Below, in pieces: positions 45,577 to 53,849 of a stretch of DNA of 64,000 nucleotides. The stretch is from JAWXCM01 sp034408745 (GTDB taxonomy: Bacteria > Acidobacteriota > Terriglobia > Bryobacterales > Bryobacteraceae). The notes under the pieces were generated by a model that did no database searches, was not told the DNA's origin, and was given only the letters and a program-made list of their open reading frames with translations. The stretch is taken from NCBI GenBank assembly GCA_034408745.1, contig JAWXCM010000400.1:1-64000 (forward strand), given 5' to 3'. The position numbers were made by a program, and so were the translations under genes. How positions within the stretch are numbered: position 1 is the stretch's first letter; each line of letters opens with the position of its first letter.

Positions 45577-46833
45577 ATGACCCGGGCAGAACTGCACGAA
45601 AACCTGATGGTCGCGCTCGACACCTTGCGAAGTCACAAGGTGCGGTCCGCGCTCACCATTCTGGGCATCGTGATTGGAGTCACCAGCGTAATCAGTGTGG
45701 CCTCCATCATCGACGGACTGAACGGATACATCCAGCACCGTGTGGAAGAATTCGGCTCGCGCACTTACTTCGTGTCGCGCATTCCGCTCGGACCGCGCTT
45801 CGGCCGAATGCCTGAACATATTCGGAAGCGAAAATATTTTCAGGCCACCGACGCCGAGATGGTCCGACAACTGGTTCCCCATGCCGACAACGTTTCGGTC
45901 TTCGGCACCCGAGCCTTCTTCTTCGGCGACAGCAACGATGTTCGCTACGGCTCCAACTCGGTCGAACGCGTGATCCTGCGTGGCGCCGAGCCGTCCTACT
46001 TCGACGCGATCCCCCTCTTTGCCGTGTCCAACGGGCGAGCCATCACCAAATTCGACGAAGAGCATTCCCGCCCTGTGGTGGTGCTCGGGGCCGCGGTGGC
46101 CGATTCGCTTTTCAAAGCCGAATCGCCACTCGGCAAAATGGTCCGCGTGAACGGCCAGCAATACGAAGTGATCGGCGTCTTCGAGCACGACCCTGGATTA
46201 TTCGGTGGCCCGGGCGTCGACAGTTTCGTGGTGATGCCGTTCTCGCTCTTCCACAAGCGCTACCCGGAATCGAAAGAGTTGATTCTCGGATTTACAGTTC
46301 CCAAAGGCCTTCCGTCGGAGCAGGTGGTGGACGACGTAACCAACGCTCTCCGCCGGGCCCGGAAAGTAGGCATGAACGCGCAGAACGATTTCGAGATTAC
46401 CGCGCCAGATTTTCTGACTAATTTGTGGAACCAACTCACCGGGGCGCTTGTGCTCCTCACCAGCATCATCAGCTCTGTAGGGCTGATGGTGGGTGGAATC
46501 GGCGTCATGAACATCATGCTGATCTCTGTTACCGAGCGCACCGCTGAGATCGGTGTTCGCAAAGCAATCGGCGCGCGGAAATCCGATATTCGGGCGCAGT
46601 TTCTGCTGGAAGCGGTGCTGCTCTCGGTCGTCGGCGGAGCGATAGGAATTGCCCTCGGAGCGCTGTTTGCGCTGGTCGTCCGAACAGTGATGCCATCCAT
46701 TCCCGCCACGGTGTCTCCGGTCTGGGTTACTCTGGGTGTGGCTATATCGGTCGGCGTCGGCATATTTTTCGGGTACTACCCGGCCAATCGCGCCGCCAAT
46801 CTGGACCCGATCGTCTGCCTCCGTTACGAATGA
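45577..46833 (+). CDS. MacB-like ABC transporter permease (second copy)
   Basis: A 418-residue paralogue of the preceding gene with the same layout: KVRSALTILGIVIGVTSVIS at the N-terminus, a periplasmic domain, and VTERTAEIGVRKAIGARKSD near the end. The pair probably forms a heterodimeric membrane unit working with an ATPase not seen here, exporting a molecule or acting mechanically on envelope partners. Its stop overlaps the folP start (ATGA). Confidence 0.88.
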   Translation: MTRAELHENLMVALDTLRSHKVRSALTILGIVIGVTSVISVASIIDGLNGYIQHRVEEFGSRTYFVSRIPLGPRFGRMPEHIRKRKYFQATDAEMVRQLVPHADNVSVFGTRAFFFGDSNDVRYGSNSVERVILRGAEPSYFDAIPLFAVSNGRAITKFDEEHSRPVVVLGAAVADSLFKAESPLGKMVRVNGQQYEVIGVFEHDPGLFGGPGVDSFVVMPFSLFHKRYPESKELILGFTVPKGLPSEQVVDDVTNALRRARKVGMNAQNDFEITAPDFLTNLWNQLTGALVLLTSIISSVGLMVGGIGVMNIMLISVTERTAEIGVRKAIGARKSDIRAQFLLEAVLLSVVGGAIGIALGALFALVVRTVMPSIPATVSPVWVTLGVAISVGVGIFFGYYPANRAANLDPIVCLRYE

Positions 46834-48734
46834 TTCGCAAGAAAATGGAATGGAAGGTTCGCGACCACGCCCTGGAGCTTGGTCCGAACACTTTGATTGT
46901 TGCTGTACTCAATGTCACGCCGGACTCGTTTTCCGACGGTGGCTCATACTCTGATCCCGACGCCGCCGCGGAGCGCGCGCTGGAGTTGCAGGAGCAGGGC
47001 GCTGACATCATAGATATTGGAGCCGAGAGCACGAAGCCCGGCTCTGAAAGAGTTTCTGAAGCGGAGGAATTGCGCCGCCTCATCCCCGTGCTGAAGCGCC
47101 TTAAGGGCCGCCTCAGCATCCCCATTTCCGTCGACACGTACAAAGTTGCGGTGGCCGAGGCCGCCCTGGAGCACGGCGCCAGCATCATCAATGATGTGTC
47201 GGGCCTGACCTGGGAGCCGGACCTGGCCAAAACGGTGATTCATCATGGCGCGGGGTTGATCCTCAACCACATGCGCGGCACTCCCGAAACATGGGCGAAG
47301 CTGCCGCCAATGCGCGACGTGATGGGCGAAATCCTGACCGAAATTCAGGCCTCGCTGCACCGGGCCGTGAAAGCCGGTGTGCCGTCCAACGCCATCGTCA
47401 TAGATCCGGGCATCGGCTTCGGCAAGCGCAAAGAGCAGAACTCTGAGATCCTCGCGCGGCTGCCGGAAATGAAGCGGCTGCTGACGCCGATTCTGGTCGG
47501 CGCCTCCCGCAAATCGTTCCTCGCGCAGGACACCGCCGAGGGCACCGAGTTCGCCACCGCGGCCGCGGTTACCGCCGCGATTCTCAACGGCGCTTACCTG
47601 GTTCGTGTGCACGACGTCGTTGCGATGCGGCCCGTGGTGGCTGTCGCCGACGCGGTCCTCTCCGCAGTCCCCGAACGGGCCGAAGCACCGGTGACGCGCG
47701 TGGCTCGCCGTGACGAAGATGGTCAGGTTCGCGAATTTATCTTCGGCGACGACGTTCCGAAGCGCCCCATCGTGCCGCCTGCGCTCAGCGCGAAAAAGAA
47801 AGCCGACAAGGACGTCAAGGATCTCCCGCTTCTGCGCCGCGGTGGACCGAAGCGCGCTGAGGTTGAGATCGTGCCCGTCGGTGATGACGAGATCGAAGAA
47901 GATCTGGACGTGCCGCTGGATCCGGACGAATTGCAGCGGGAGTGGGAAGGCGAGAAGCCTCGCCGCGATTTCCGCGACCCTCCGTTGCCAAAGGACGATC
48001 CTCGCGACAGCCCCGGAGACGTGCCGCGTCCGCCGCGGGAAACGGGCGACCGTCCGGCTTACACACGCAAGCCCGCCGCCGCTGCTTCCGACCGTCCCGC
48101 TGCAAAACGCCCGGCAGCCGGAGACCGACCCCCGCGCCCGTCCGGTCCGCCTCGCAGAGATGACGACCGTGGCGGTGGATACCGCAGTGGACCTCCCAGT
48201 GGAGGCCGACCGTCTCGCCCCTCCGGTCCTCCTCGCAGAGATGACGACCGTGGTGGTGGATACCGCAGTGGACCTCCCAGTGGTGCCCGTCCGCCTCGCC
48301 GTGACGACGGGCCGCCGCCCAGCACCACAGGCCGACGCCCGCGCGGTGGCATGGGTCCCGAGTATCCGCCGCAGGGCGATGGTGGTGACAGACCGCCTCG
48401 CGGTCCCTCCCGGCCCGCTGGTCGCGACGGGGAAGGTCGTCCGCCCCGCGGCAGTGGTGGATCGGCAACGAAGCGTCCGTTCCGCCCAGGCGGTCGCGAT
48501 GGGGAAGGTCGTCCGCCCCGCGGCAGTGGCGGGTCACCAACAAAACGTCCCTTCCGGCCCGGTGGGCCGAAGGACGACCGGGGTCCTCGAAGTGGCGGTG
48601 GATCCCCAACGAAGCGCCCATTCCGTCCCGGTGGGCCGAAAGATGACCGTGGCCCTCGCGGTGGTGGCGGTTCCTCGCGGCCGCCAGGCCGTGGACCCGG
48701 ACGCGGTCCGTCCACTCCTCGTAAACGCAGCTAA
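46830..48734 (+). CDS. folP: Dihydropteroate synthase with a long RG-rich disordered tail
   Basis: Residues 1 to about 285 are a complete dihydropteroate synthase, the folate enzyme joining p-aminobenzoate to a pterin. Motifs are NVTPDSFSDGGSY, GAESTKPGSERV, NDVSG, MRGTPETW, DPGIGFGKRKEQN and GASRKSFLA. Residues 290-380 form a mixed-charge linker, and residues 380-634 a strongly basic, Pro/Gly/Arg-rich region made of imperfect repeats (DDDRGGGYRSGPPSG twice; GRPPRGSGGSxTKRPFRPGG and variants four times). DHPS is normally about 270-290 residues, so the tail more than doubles it. The frame is uninterrupted. The tail looks like an RGG-type RNA- or polyanion-binding region; that is inference. Confidence 0.9.
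   Translation: MIRKKMEWKVRDHALELGPNTLIVAVLNVTPDSFSDGGSYSDPDAAAERALELQEQGADIIDIGAESTKPGSERVSEAEELRRLIPVLKRLKGRLSIPISVDTYKVAVAEAALEHGASIINDVSGLTWEPDLAKTVIHHGAGLILNHMRGTPETWAKLPPMRDVMGEILTEIQASLHRAVKAGVPSNAIVIDPGIGFGKRKEQNSEILARLPEMKRLLTPILVGASRKSFLAQDTAEGTEFATAAAVTAAILNGAYLVRVHDVVAMRPVVAVADAVLSAVPERAEAPVTRVARRDEDGQVREFIFGDDVPKRPIVPPALSAKKKADKDVKDLPLLRRGGPKRAEVEIVPVGDDEIEEDLDVPLDPDELQREWEGEKPRRDFRDPPLPKDDPRDSPGDVPRPPRETGDRPAYTRKPAAAASDRPAAKRPAAGDRPPRPSGPPRRDDDRGGGYRSGPPSGGRPSRPSGPPRRDDDRGGGYRSGPPSGARPPRRDDGPPPSTTGRRPRGGMGPEYPPQGDGGDRPPRGPSRPAGRDGEGRPPRGSGGSATKRPFRPGGRDGEGRPPRGSGGSPTKRPFRPGGPKDDRGPRSGGGSPTKRPFRPGGPKDDRGPRGGGGSSRPPGRGPGRGPSTPRKRS
48135..48296 (+). repeat. Two tandem 81-bp repeats inside the folP tail
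   Basis: Units at 48135-48215 and 48216-48296 encode RPSGPPRRDDDRGGGYRSGP plus a few residues, with only scattered differences at the DNA level. Head-to-tail arrangement suggests growth by slippage or unequal exchange. Confidence 0.8.
48420..48676 (+). repeat. Four imperfect 69-72 bp repeats inside the folP tail
   Basis: Units begin near 48420, 48492, 48564 and 48633. The first two encode GRDGEGRPPRGSGGS followed by (A/P)TKRPFRPG; the third and the partial fourth replace the start with GPKDDRGPR. All keep frame. Confidence 0.75.
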
Positions 48735-48743
48735 TTAACCCTG

Positions 48744-48766
48744 GGGGCGGATTCTCAGTCCGCCCC
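48744..48766. terminator. Hairpin between folP and the convergent NadD-like gene
   Basis: GGGGCGGA pairs with TCCGCCCC around a 7-base loop (8-bp perfect stem), starting 10 bp after the folP stop. The stop codon of the minus-strand gene begins in the loop. No clear T-tract; a bidirectional terminator candidate. Confidence 0.5.
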
Positions 48767-49276
48767 ATACACCCGCGACACGGCGCCGTGCAGCACCTCC
48801 GGCACCAGTCGCCGCCAGTCCCCGCCCGCCGCAATCGCCTCCCGAACCGCAGTCGACGAAACCTCATCCCAGCAGCCCCCCGCATCGAGCACTTCCACCA
48901 CCTCGGCCACCCGTTCGTCCGGTTCCCACGCACCCTGCCTGGCCGCCACCAGCATCCGAAACTCGCGCCGCAAATCCTCAAAGAACGACGGATCCCCGGC
49001 ATGCCACCCCACCAGCCGCTCCGCTGCATCCCGGCCGCAGATCACGTGAATCTCCGCCTCGGGAAACTGCGCCCGAGCCTCGCGAACCATCTCGATATAC
49101 AGCCCGCCTTCGCTCACCGCGGCGGAAACGCGCTCGCAGGAAACCGCGCGCAGCATCGCCAGCCGGTCCTCCCGGCCAGCCCCCTCCCAGCCCTTGTGCG
49201 GAAATACCCCCGGCAGCACCAGCAGCACGTGGTCCAGCCGCCGCGGACTCGAATCGACAGGCGAAAGTAGTTCCAA
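48755..49276 (-). CDS. NadD-like nucleotidyltransferase lacking its N-terminal motif
   Basis: The protein contains PGVFPHKGWEGAGREDRLAM, CGRDAAERLVGWHAGDPSFF and the C-terminal VSSTAVREAIAAGGDW (the ISSTxxR nucleotide-binding motif). This order is that of nicotinate-nucleotide adenylyltransferase-like proteins. The family's first motif (GSFNPxHxGH, which binds the ATP phosphates) is missing: the sequence goes from SPRRLDHVLLVLPGVFPHK directly, as if about 25 residues had been deleted. No ATG is available; a TTG at 49276 would give 173 residues. It is either a non-catalytic relative or a damaged gene. Confidence 0.6.
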   Translation of the reverse strand: MELLSPVDSSPRRLDHVLLVLPGVFPHKGWEGAGREDRLAMLRAVSCERVSAAVSEGGLYIEMVREARAQFPEAEIHVICGRDAAERLVGWHAGDPSFFEDLRREFRMLVAARQGAWEPDERVAEVVEVLDAGGCWDEVSSTAVREAIAAGGDWRRLVPEVLHGAVSRVYGAD

Positions 49277-49336
49277 TTTGTCATGATACGAATCGGGAAC
49301 TTTCCGTGTGTGGAACCGGAATACCGTCAGAGATTG

Positions 49337-49924
49337 ATGCTGGATGTGAATCCATCTACGGACGAGGAACTGCTCCGGCGCTCGACGCGCGGTGACGAGG
49401 AGGCGTTCACCGTCCTCTATCGCCGCCGCCAGCCGTCGGTATACCGCTTCGCCCTGCACATGAGCGGCAGGCCCGATCTGGCCGAGGAAGTCACCCAGGA
49501 CGTCTTCCTCACTCTCATCCGCGAGCCCGCCCGCTTCGATGCCGGACGCGGCGCTTTGTCGGCGTTCCTCTTCGGCATCACTCGAAATTTCGTTCTTCGG
49601 CACATCGAGCGCGACCGGAAACACGTCTATATGGATGAGACCCCGGAGTTCGATCCCGAAGCGGATGGCCCGGACCTGCTCAGTGAGCTGACCCGTGGGC
49701 AGGCAGTCGATGCCGTGCGGCAGGCGGTCCTGACTTTGCCCGCAACATATCGAGAGGCAGTCGTGTTGTGTGATTTGGAAGAGATGAGTTATGCCGATGC
49801 GGCCGAAGCACTCGCCGTGCCGGTTGGTACAGTACGGTCAAGGCTCAACCGCGGCCGTGGGATGCTGCTGGAGAAGCTTCGCACCGTAAAGGCGGCGAGC
49901 GCCGGAGCAAGGTGTTCGGCATGA
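49337..49924 (+). CDS. ECF-type RNA polymerase sigma factor
   Basis: The protein has sigma region 2 (DEEAFTVLYRRRQPSVYRFA, then DLAEEVTQDVFLTLI) and region 4 (LPATYREAVVLCDLEEMSYA, then VPVGTVRSRLNRGR), the standard two-domain ECF layout. The ATG at 49337 gives 195 residues; an ATG at 49283 would add 18 residues without family support. Its stop overlaps the next gene (ATGA), which encodes a candidate anti-sigma or target protein. Confidence 0.92.
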   Translation: MLDVNPSTDEELLRRSTRGDEEAFTVLYRRRQPSVYRFALHMSGRPDLAEEVTQDVFLTLIREPARFDAGRGALSAFLFGITRNFVLRHIERDRKHVYMDETPEFDPEADGPDLLSELTRGQAVDAVRQAVLTLPATYREAVVLCDLEEMSYADAAEALAVPVGTVRSRLNRGRGMLLEKLRTVKAASAGARCSA

Positions 49925-50499
49925 AGAACGAAGAACAGATCGGGAAAGCACTCAACCTGTTGCGGGAAGCCGACGCTGGAGCCCAGGCTCCGGAATTCAT
50001 GGAGACGCGTCTCCGCGCCGCCTTCCGTGAAAACCACGCTGTCAAACCCTGGTGGCAGGCGTGGAGATTGTGGGCAGGTATCGCGATGGCGGGCCTCATC
50101 ACCTGTGCCGTGGTGTACCGGGTAGCCCCAGTCCCAATTGCTGCGAAAGTCCCGTCAGCGCCCGCGCCGGTACCACAGCCAGTCGTCGCCGCTTCCGAGA
50201 CCCCGGCAAAGGCAAAGGCACCCCGGCCCACACCGCGCCGACGCACCGAGCCAGTCCCGGCAGTCACCGCCTCCACCACGGAGGCCGAAGAATTTTACGC
50301 GATCCCTTACGCACCACCCATCACCGCGCAGGACCGCGGCGAAGTAATACGCGTGCGGCTCCCCCGTCAGTCCCTGCGCTCCATGGGATTCCCGGTAAAC
50401 CCTGAGCGCCTCTTCGAACGAGTACCGGCCGACGTCCTGGTCGGAGAGGACGGCATCCCCAGAGGAATCCGCCTCATCCGCACCTCCGAAGGCCGATAA
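49921..50499 (+). CDS. Single-pass membrane protein co-encoded with the sigma factor (putative anti-sigma factor)
   Basis: 192 residues: a soluble N-terminal part of about 45 residues, one membrane helix (LWAGIAMAGLITCAVVYRV, about 48-68), then a Pro/Ala/Lys-rich linker and a C-terminal domain with VIRVRLPRQSLRSMGF. Overlap with an ECF sigma gene and this topology are typical of anti-sigma factors, but there is no zinc-binding HxxxCxxC motif. The role is inferred from context. Confidence 0.65.
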   Translation: MKNEEQIGKALNLLREADAGAQAPEFMETRLRAAFRENHAVKPWWQAWRLWAGIAMAGLITCAVVYRVAPVPIAAKVPSAPAPVPQPVVAASETPAKAKAPRPTPRRRTEPVPAVTASTTEAEEFYAIPYAPPITAQDRGEVIRVRLPRQSLRSMGFPVNPERLFERVPADVLVGEDGIPRGIRLIRTSEGR

Positions 50500-50515
50500 T
50501 CATCAGAAAAGGGGG

Positions 50516-50565
50516 GCAGGTCCCCAGACCGGTCCCCAGACCTGCGGCGGGCTCCCAAGCCCGCC
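50516..50565. terminator. Two consecutive hairpins between convergent genes
   Basis: GCAGGTC (50516-50522) pairs with GACCTGC (50539-50545), and immediately after GGCGGGCT pairs with AGCCCGCC (50546-50565) around a CCCA loop, an 8-bp perfect stem. They fill the gap between the putative anti-sigma gene and the tetraheme cytochrome gene and probably end transcription from both sides. Confidence 0.5.
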
Positions 50566-50571
50566 ATCCAT

Positions 50572-51669
50572 TTAAGGTTGCCGCTTCCCCGAATCGATAT
50601 AAGCCACCAGATTCTCAACATCCACCACGGTCAGCCGAGGCCAGTCGATCTTCTTCTCCGTCATCTGCTTCAGCATGTTCGGACCGTGAGCCCACAGCGC
50701 AGACGTCAGCCGAAGCACAGTAAACTTGCCCTGAAGCGCAGCGAAGTCCGGCGCCGACCCACCTTCGTGGCAAGTGACGCACTTCTTCGTTTCAGCCACC
50801 TTGCGCCCCTTCATCGCGTCTCCGGCCGGCTTCACAAACTGACGAGCCCAAACCGCACCCAGCAGCTTCCGCATCTCTTCCGCCGGAATCTGGGTCGGAT
50901 TCTGCACCATCTTCGGCCCGTGATTCCACAGCGCCGCCGCCACGTCCGTAAGCGTCAGCCGCGACATTTGCGGACCAAACTCGTTCTTGCCCACGTGGCA
51001 CGTCTTACAACCCCACTGCTCAATCAGCCCGTCGCCGCCTTCCAGCGGAGGCAGTTCCAGACGGATGGTCTGATTCCGATTCGCCGGAAAACTCCGCGCA
51101 TACAATACCACGTCCGACAGATCCCGAGCCGTCAACTCCGGCCACTTCTGACCACGTTTGGCCATCTCTTCACGCATCTGCGGAATGTGATTCCACATCG
51201 CGCTCACCAACGCAATCGGGTCCGACGCCGACTGCCACTTCGACACCGCAACCGCGCGGCCCGTCGAGTCCTTCAAATGGCATCCGTCGCACTTCTTCGA
51301 GTGGAACGTCTTCAAACCCCGGCCCGCATCCCCCATCGGCTCAAAATACCGCAGCGAGGCGAAGTACGTGAATACGTCCGCCGCATCCTGCTCGGAGATC
51401 TTCGGCACCGCCGTATTGCTCGCCGCCATCGCGCCCCACATCTTCGGCGCATGATTCCACAGTGTCGCTACCAGCCCGGCCGGCGAGTACTCGCGCGCCA
51501 GAGGGCGCATCAGAGCATCGGCGGAAACCGTCGACGCGGTTCCGGTTATTGCATGGCATTTCGTACAACTTTGCTCCTGAAGGATCGACTTGCCACGTTC
51601 CGCTGTGGCCTGGATTTCAGCAGCTGCAAGCGGAAACACCAACATCAGGGCCAGAGTAAAACTCCGCAC
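50572..51669 (-). CDS. Exported tetraheme cytochrome c built from four similar domains
   Basis: After a signal peptide the 365-residue protein carries four heme motifs in order, CTKCH, CDGCH, CKTCH and CVTCH. Each is followed about 30-45 residues later by the same signature: LWNHAPKM, MWNHIPQM, LWNHGPKM and LWAHGPNM, whose Met is a likely sixth heme ligand. It looks like a monoheme cytochrome unit repeated four times, suited to periplasmic electron transfer. The GTG at 51669 follows a GGGAGGGG box; a TTG four codons earlier is less likely. Confidence 0.88.
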   Translation of the reverse strand: MRSFTLALMLVFPLAAAEIQATAERGKSILQEQSCTKCHAITGTASTVSADALMRPLAREYSPAGLVATLWNHAPKMWGAMAASNTAVPKISEQDAADVFTYFASLRYFEPMGDAGRGLKTFHSKKCDGCHLKDSTGRAVAVSKWQSASDPIALVSAMWNHIPQMREEMAKRGQKWPELTARDLSDVVLYARSFPANRNQTIRLELPPLEGGDGLIEQWGCKTCHVGKNEFGPQMSRLTLTDVAAALWNHGPKMVQNPTQIPAEEMRKLLGAVWARQFVKPAGDAMKGRKVAETKKCVTCHEGGSAPDFAALQGKFTVLRLTSALWAHGPNMLKQMTEKKIDWPRLTVVDVENLVAYIDSGKRQP

Positions 51670-51758
51670 ATCCCCTCCCAAACGGCAACTTCACCGGTAC
51701 CTGAATCGTATCAGAATCAGACCCTGGCCGACGAACGCTGTCAGGCCGGGAGTTTACA

Positions 51759-53849
51759 ATGGAATTGTCGCCGACCGTGACCAACCACCAAGCCTCCGGG
51801 ACCTTCCGCCTCGCTGTTGCCGCCACGTTCACGGCGGACCCTCTGCGTTCCGTTATTTCCTTCTGGGCGCGCGAGTTGCACGCTCAGTTCGATCTCCGGT
51901 TCGCACCCTACAATCAGGTGCTGCAGTCGCTCCTGAACCCGGCCAGCGACCTCGCTTCCAACGGCCACGGTCTCAACGTGGTGCTCCTCCGGCTGGAAGA
52001 CCTGGCCCCCGACACCGCAGCCCTCGCCGGCAATGTCGCCCAGTTCGCAGAGGAACTCCGAGCCGCGCCACAGCGACTTGCCGCGCCGCTCGCCGTCCTG
52101 CTGTGTCCCTCGGCTCCAGCCGCACCGCACGCCGCACTCGAACCGGAAATGGAAGCGCTCCTCGCCGCCGCACTCGACGGCGTGTCCGGCGTATCTCTGC
52201 TGCGAAGTGCCGACCTCGACGCACTCTACCCGGTCGCCAACCCGCACAGCCCAGACGGCGAACGGCTCGGCCGCATCCCCTACTCCGAAGCCTGGTTCTG
52301 CGCCGCCGGAACCCTGCTGGTGCGACACGCCCACGCACTCTCCCGAGCACCGTTCAAGCTCGTCGCACTCGACTGCGACTACACCCTCTGGTCCGGCATC
52401 TGCGGCGAAGACGGCCCGGAGAATGTCGTGCTGGACGAGCCTCGCCGCCATCTCCACCAGTTCATGCTGAAGCAGCGCGCCGACGGCGTCCTGCTCGCGC
52501 TCGCCAGTAAGAACAACGAAGAGGACGTGATCGAGACCTTCCGCGTCCACCCCGAGTTCCCTCTTCAGCTCGAGCACTTCGTCACCTGGCGACTCAACTG
52601 GGAGCCGAAATCCAGCAACCTCGCCTCCATCGCCGCGCAACTCTCCCTCGGCCTCGACAGCTTCGTGTTCGTCGACGATAACCCCAAAGAGTGCGCCGAA
52701 CTGTCCGACGCATTGCCGCAAGTCCTGACCCTCGTGCTCCCCGCCGACCTCGGCCGCACCCATTCCTTCCTGCAGCACGTCTGGGCCTTCGACCACCCCG
52801 TGGTCACCGAAGAGGACCGCAGGCGCTCGGCCTACTACGCCCAGTCCGCCGAGTTCGGCAATGAGGTTCGACGCGCCCGTTCACTGGCCGACTTCATGGC
52901 CTCCATCCAGCTCCGCGTGGCCGTCGCCCCCATGACACCCGCGAAGCTGCCGCGCGTGGCTCAGCTGATGCAGCGGACGAATCAGTTCAACACCACCACC
53001 ATCCGCCGCAACGAATCCGACGTGCAGGCTCTGGTCGCCGCCGGAGCCACCATACTGACCGCCGACGTCACAGACCGCTTCGGCGACTACGGCCTGGTCG
53101 GCGTCATCGTGCTGCTGCCTGGCGACGAGGCCCTCACCGTCGACAGCATGCTCCTCAGCTGCCGCGCCCTCGGCCGTGGCGTCGAGCACCACATGCTCTC
53201 TGAAGTCGGCCGCATCGCGCTTGCCTCCGGCGTGCCCCAGGTCAAGGTGCCCTTCGTCCGGTCGGCCAAAAACAAACCGGCGCTAGACTTCGTCCAGTCT
53301 CTCGGCGAGCCCGCCGCCGACGCCGCATTCAACGCCACCCGCATTGCCCAGCTCGAATGGACCCCCGCGCCAGTCGAAGAGCACATCGCATCGAAGCCCG
53401 CCGCCGGTCTGCAGGTAGCCGGGCGCGCCGTCGATCACCACCGCATCGCCTGCGAATTATCCACGGTCCCCGACATTCTCGAAGCCATGCGAACGGGTGC
53501 GAAGCTCGATGACACAATGTCGGAAACGGAACGCAAAGTAGCCGCGATCTGGGCCGATTTGCTCGAAAAACCAGTCATCCGCCGTAACGACAGCTTCTTC
53601 GACCTCGGTGGGCATTCCCTCGTCGCCGTATTGCTTCTGATGCGAATCCAGGAGACATTCGGCGTAGAGCTCCCCATCGACGATGTCTACACCGGTGGCC
53701 TGACGCTCTCCGGCTTGGCCGCACGCATCGAAGACGCGCAAACCGGTGGCATCGACCAGGCGGAATACGCCGCGCTACTGGCCGAAATCGAAAGCCTTAC
53801 AGACGAGGAAGCACGCGAGTTGCTGGCACAGGAAGACGGTCTTAGCTGA
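51759..53849 (+). CDS. FkbH-like HAD-superfamily glyceryl transferase fused to an acyl/peptidyl carrier domain
   Basis: 696 residues. Residues 1-190 are an FkbH N-terminal domain. The HAD core starts at about 203 with LDCDYTLWSGICGEDG (the D-x-D-x-T nucleophile motif) and continues through SKNNEEDV and FVDDNPKECAEL (about 305). A GNAT-like FkbH C-terminal part follows, with RTNQFNTTT and FGDYGLVGVI. From about 585 a carrier domain carries DSFFDLGGHSLVAVLLLMRI, whose Ser is the phosphopantetheine site. In characterised pathways FkbH homologues take glyceryl from 1,3-bisphosphoglycerate and load it on a carrier protein; here both parts are in one chain. The stop overlaps the next start (TGATG). 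Confidence 0.88.
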   Translation: MELSPTVTNHQASGTFRLAVAATFTADPLRSVISFWARELHAQFDLRFAPYNQVLQSLLNPASDLASNGHGLNVVLLRLEDLAPDTAALAGNVAQFAEELRAAPQRLAAPLAVLLCPSAPAAPHAALEPEMEALLAAALDGVSGVSLLRSADLDALYPVANPHSPDGERLGRIPYSEAWFCAAGTLLVRHAHALSRAPFKLVALDCDYTLWSGICGEDGPENVVLDEPRRHLHQFMLKQRADGVLLALASKNNEEDVIETFRVHPEFPLQLEHFVTWRLNWEPKSSNLASIAAQLSLGLDSFVFVDDNPKECAELSDALPQVLTLVLPADLGRTHSFLQHVWAFDHPVVTEEDRRRSAYYAQSAEFGNEVRRARSLADFMASIQLRVAVAPMTPAKLPRVAQLMQRTNQFNTTTIRRNESDVQALVAAGATILTADVTDRFGDYGLVGVIVLLPGDEALTVDSMLLSCRALGRGVEHHMLSEVGRIALASGVPQVKVPFVRSAKNKPALDFVQSLGEPAADAAFNATRIAQLEWTPAPVEEHIASKPAAGLQVAGRAVDHHRIACELSTVPDILEAMRTGAKLDDTMSETERKVAAIWADLLEKPVIRRNDSFFDLGGHSLVAVLLLMRIQETFGVELPIDDVYTGGLTLSGLAARIEDAQTGGIDQAEYAALLAEIESLTDEEARELLAQEDGLS

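Noticed and set aside
48135..48676. CRISPR-like array
   Set aside because: The repeats are in frame, encode a repeated peptide and have no unique spacers of constant size.
47710..48738. 342-codon frame overlapping the folP tail in another plus frame
   Set aside because: Product of the repetitive GC-rich tail; the folP frame runs on from an intact enzyme domain, while this frame has no start signal or domain.
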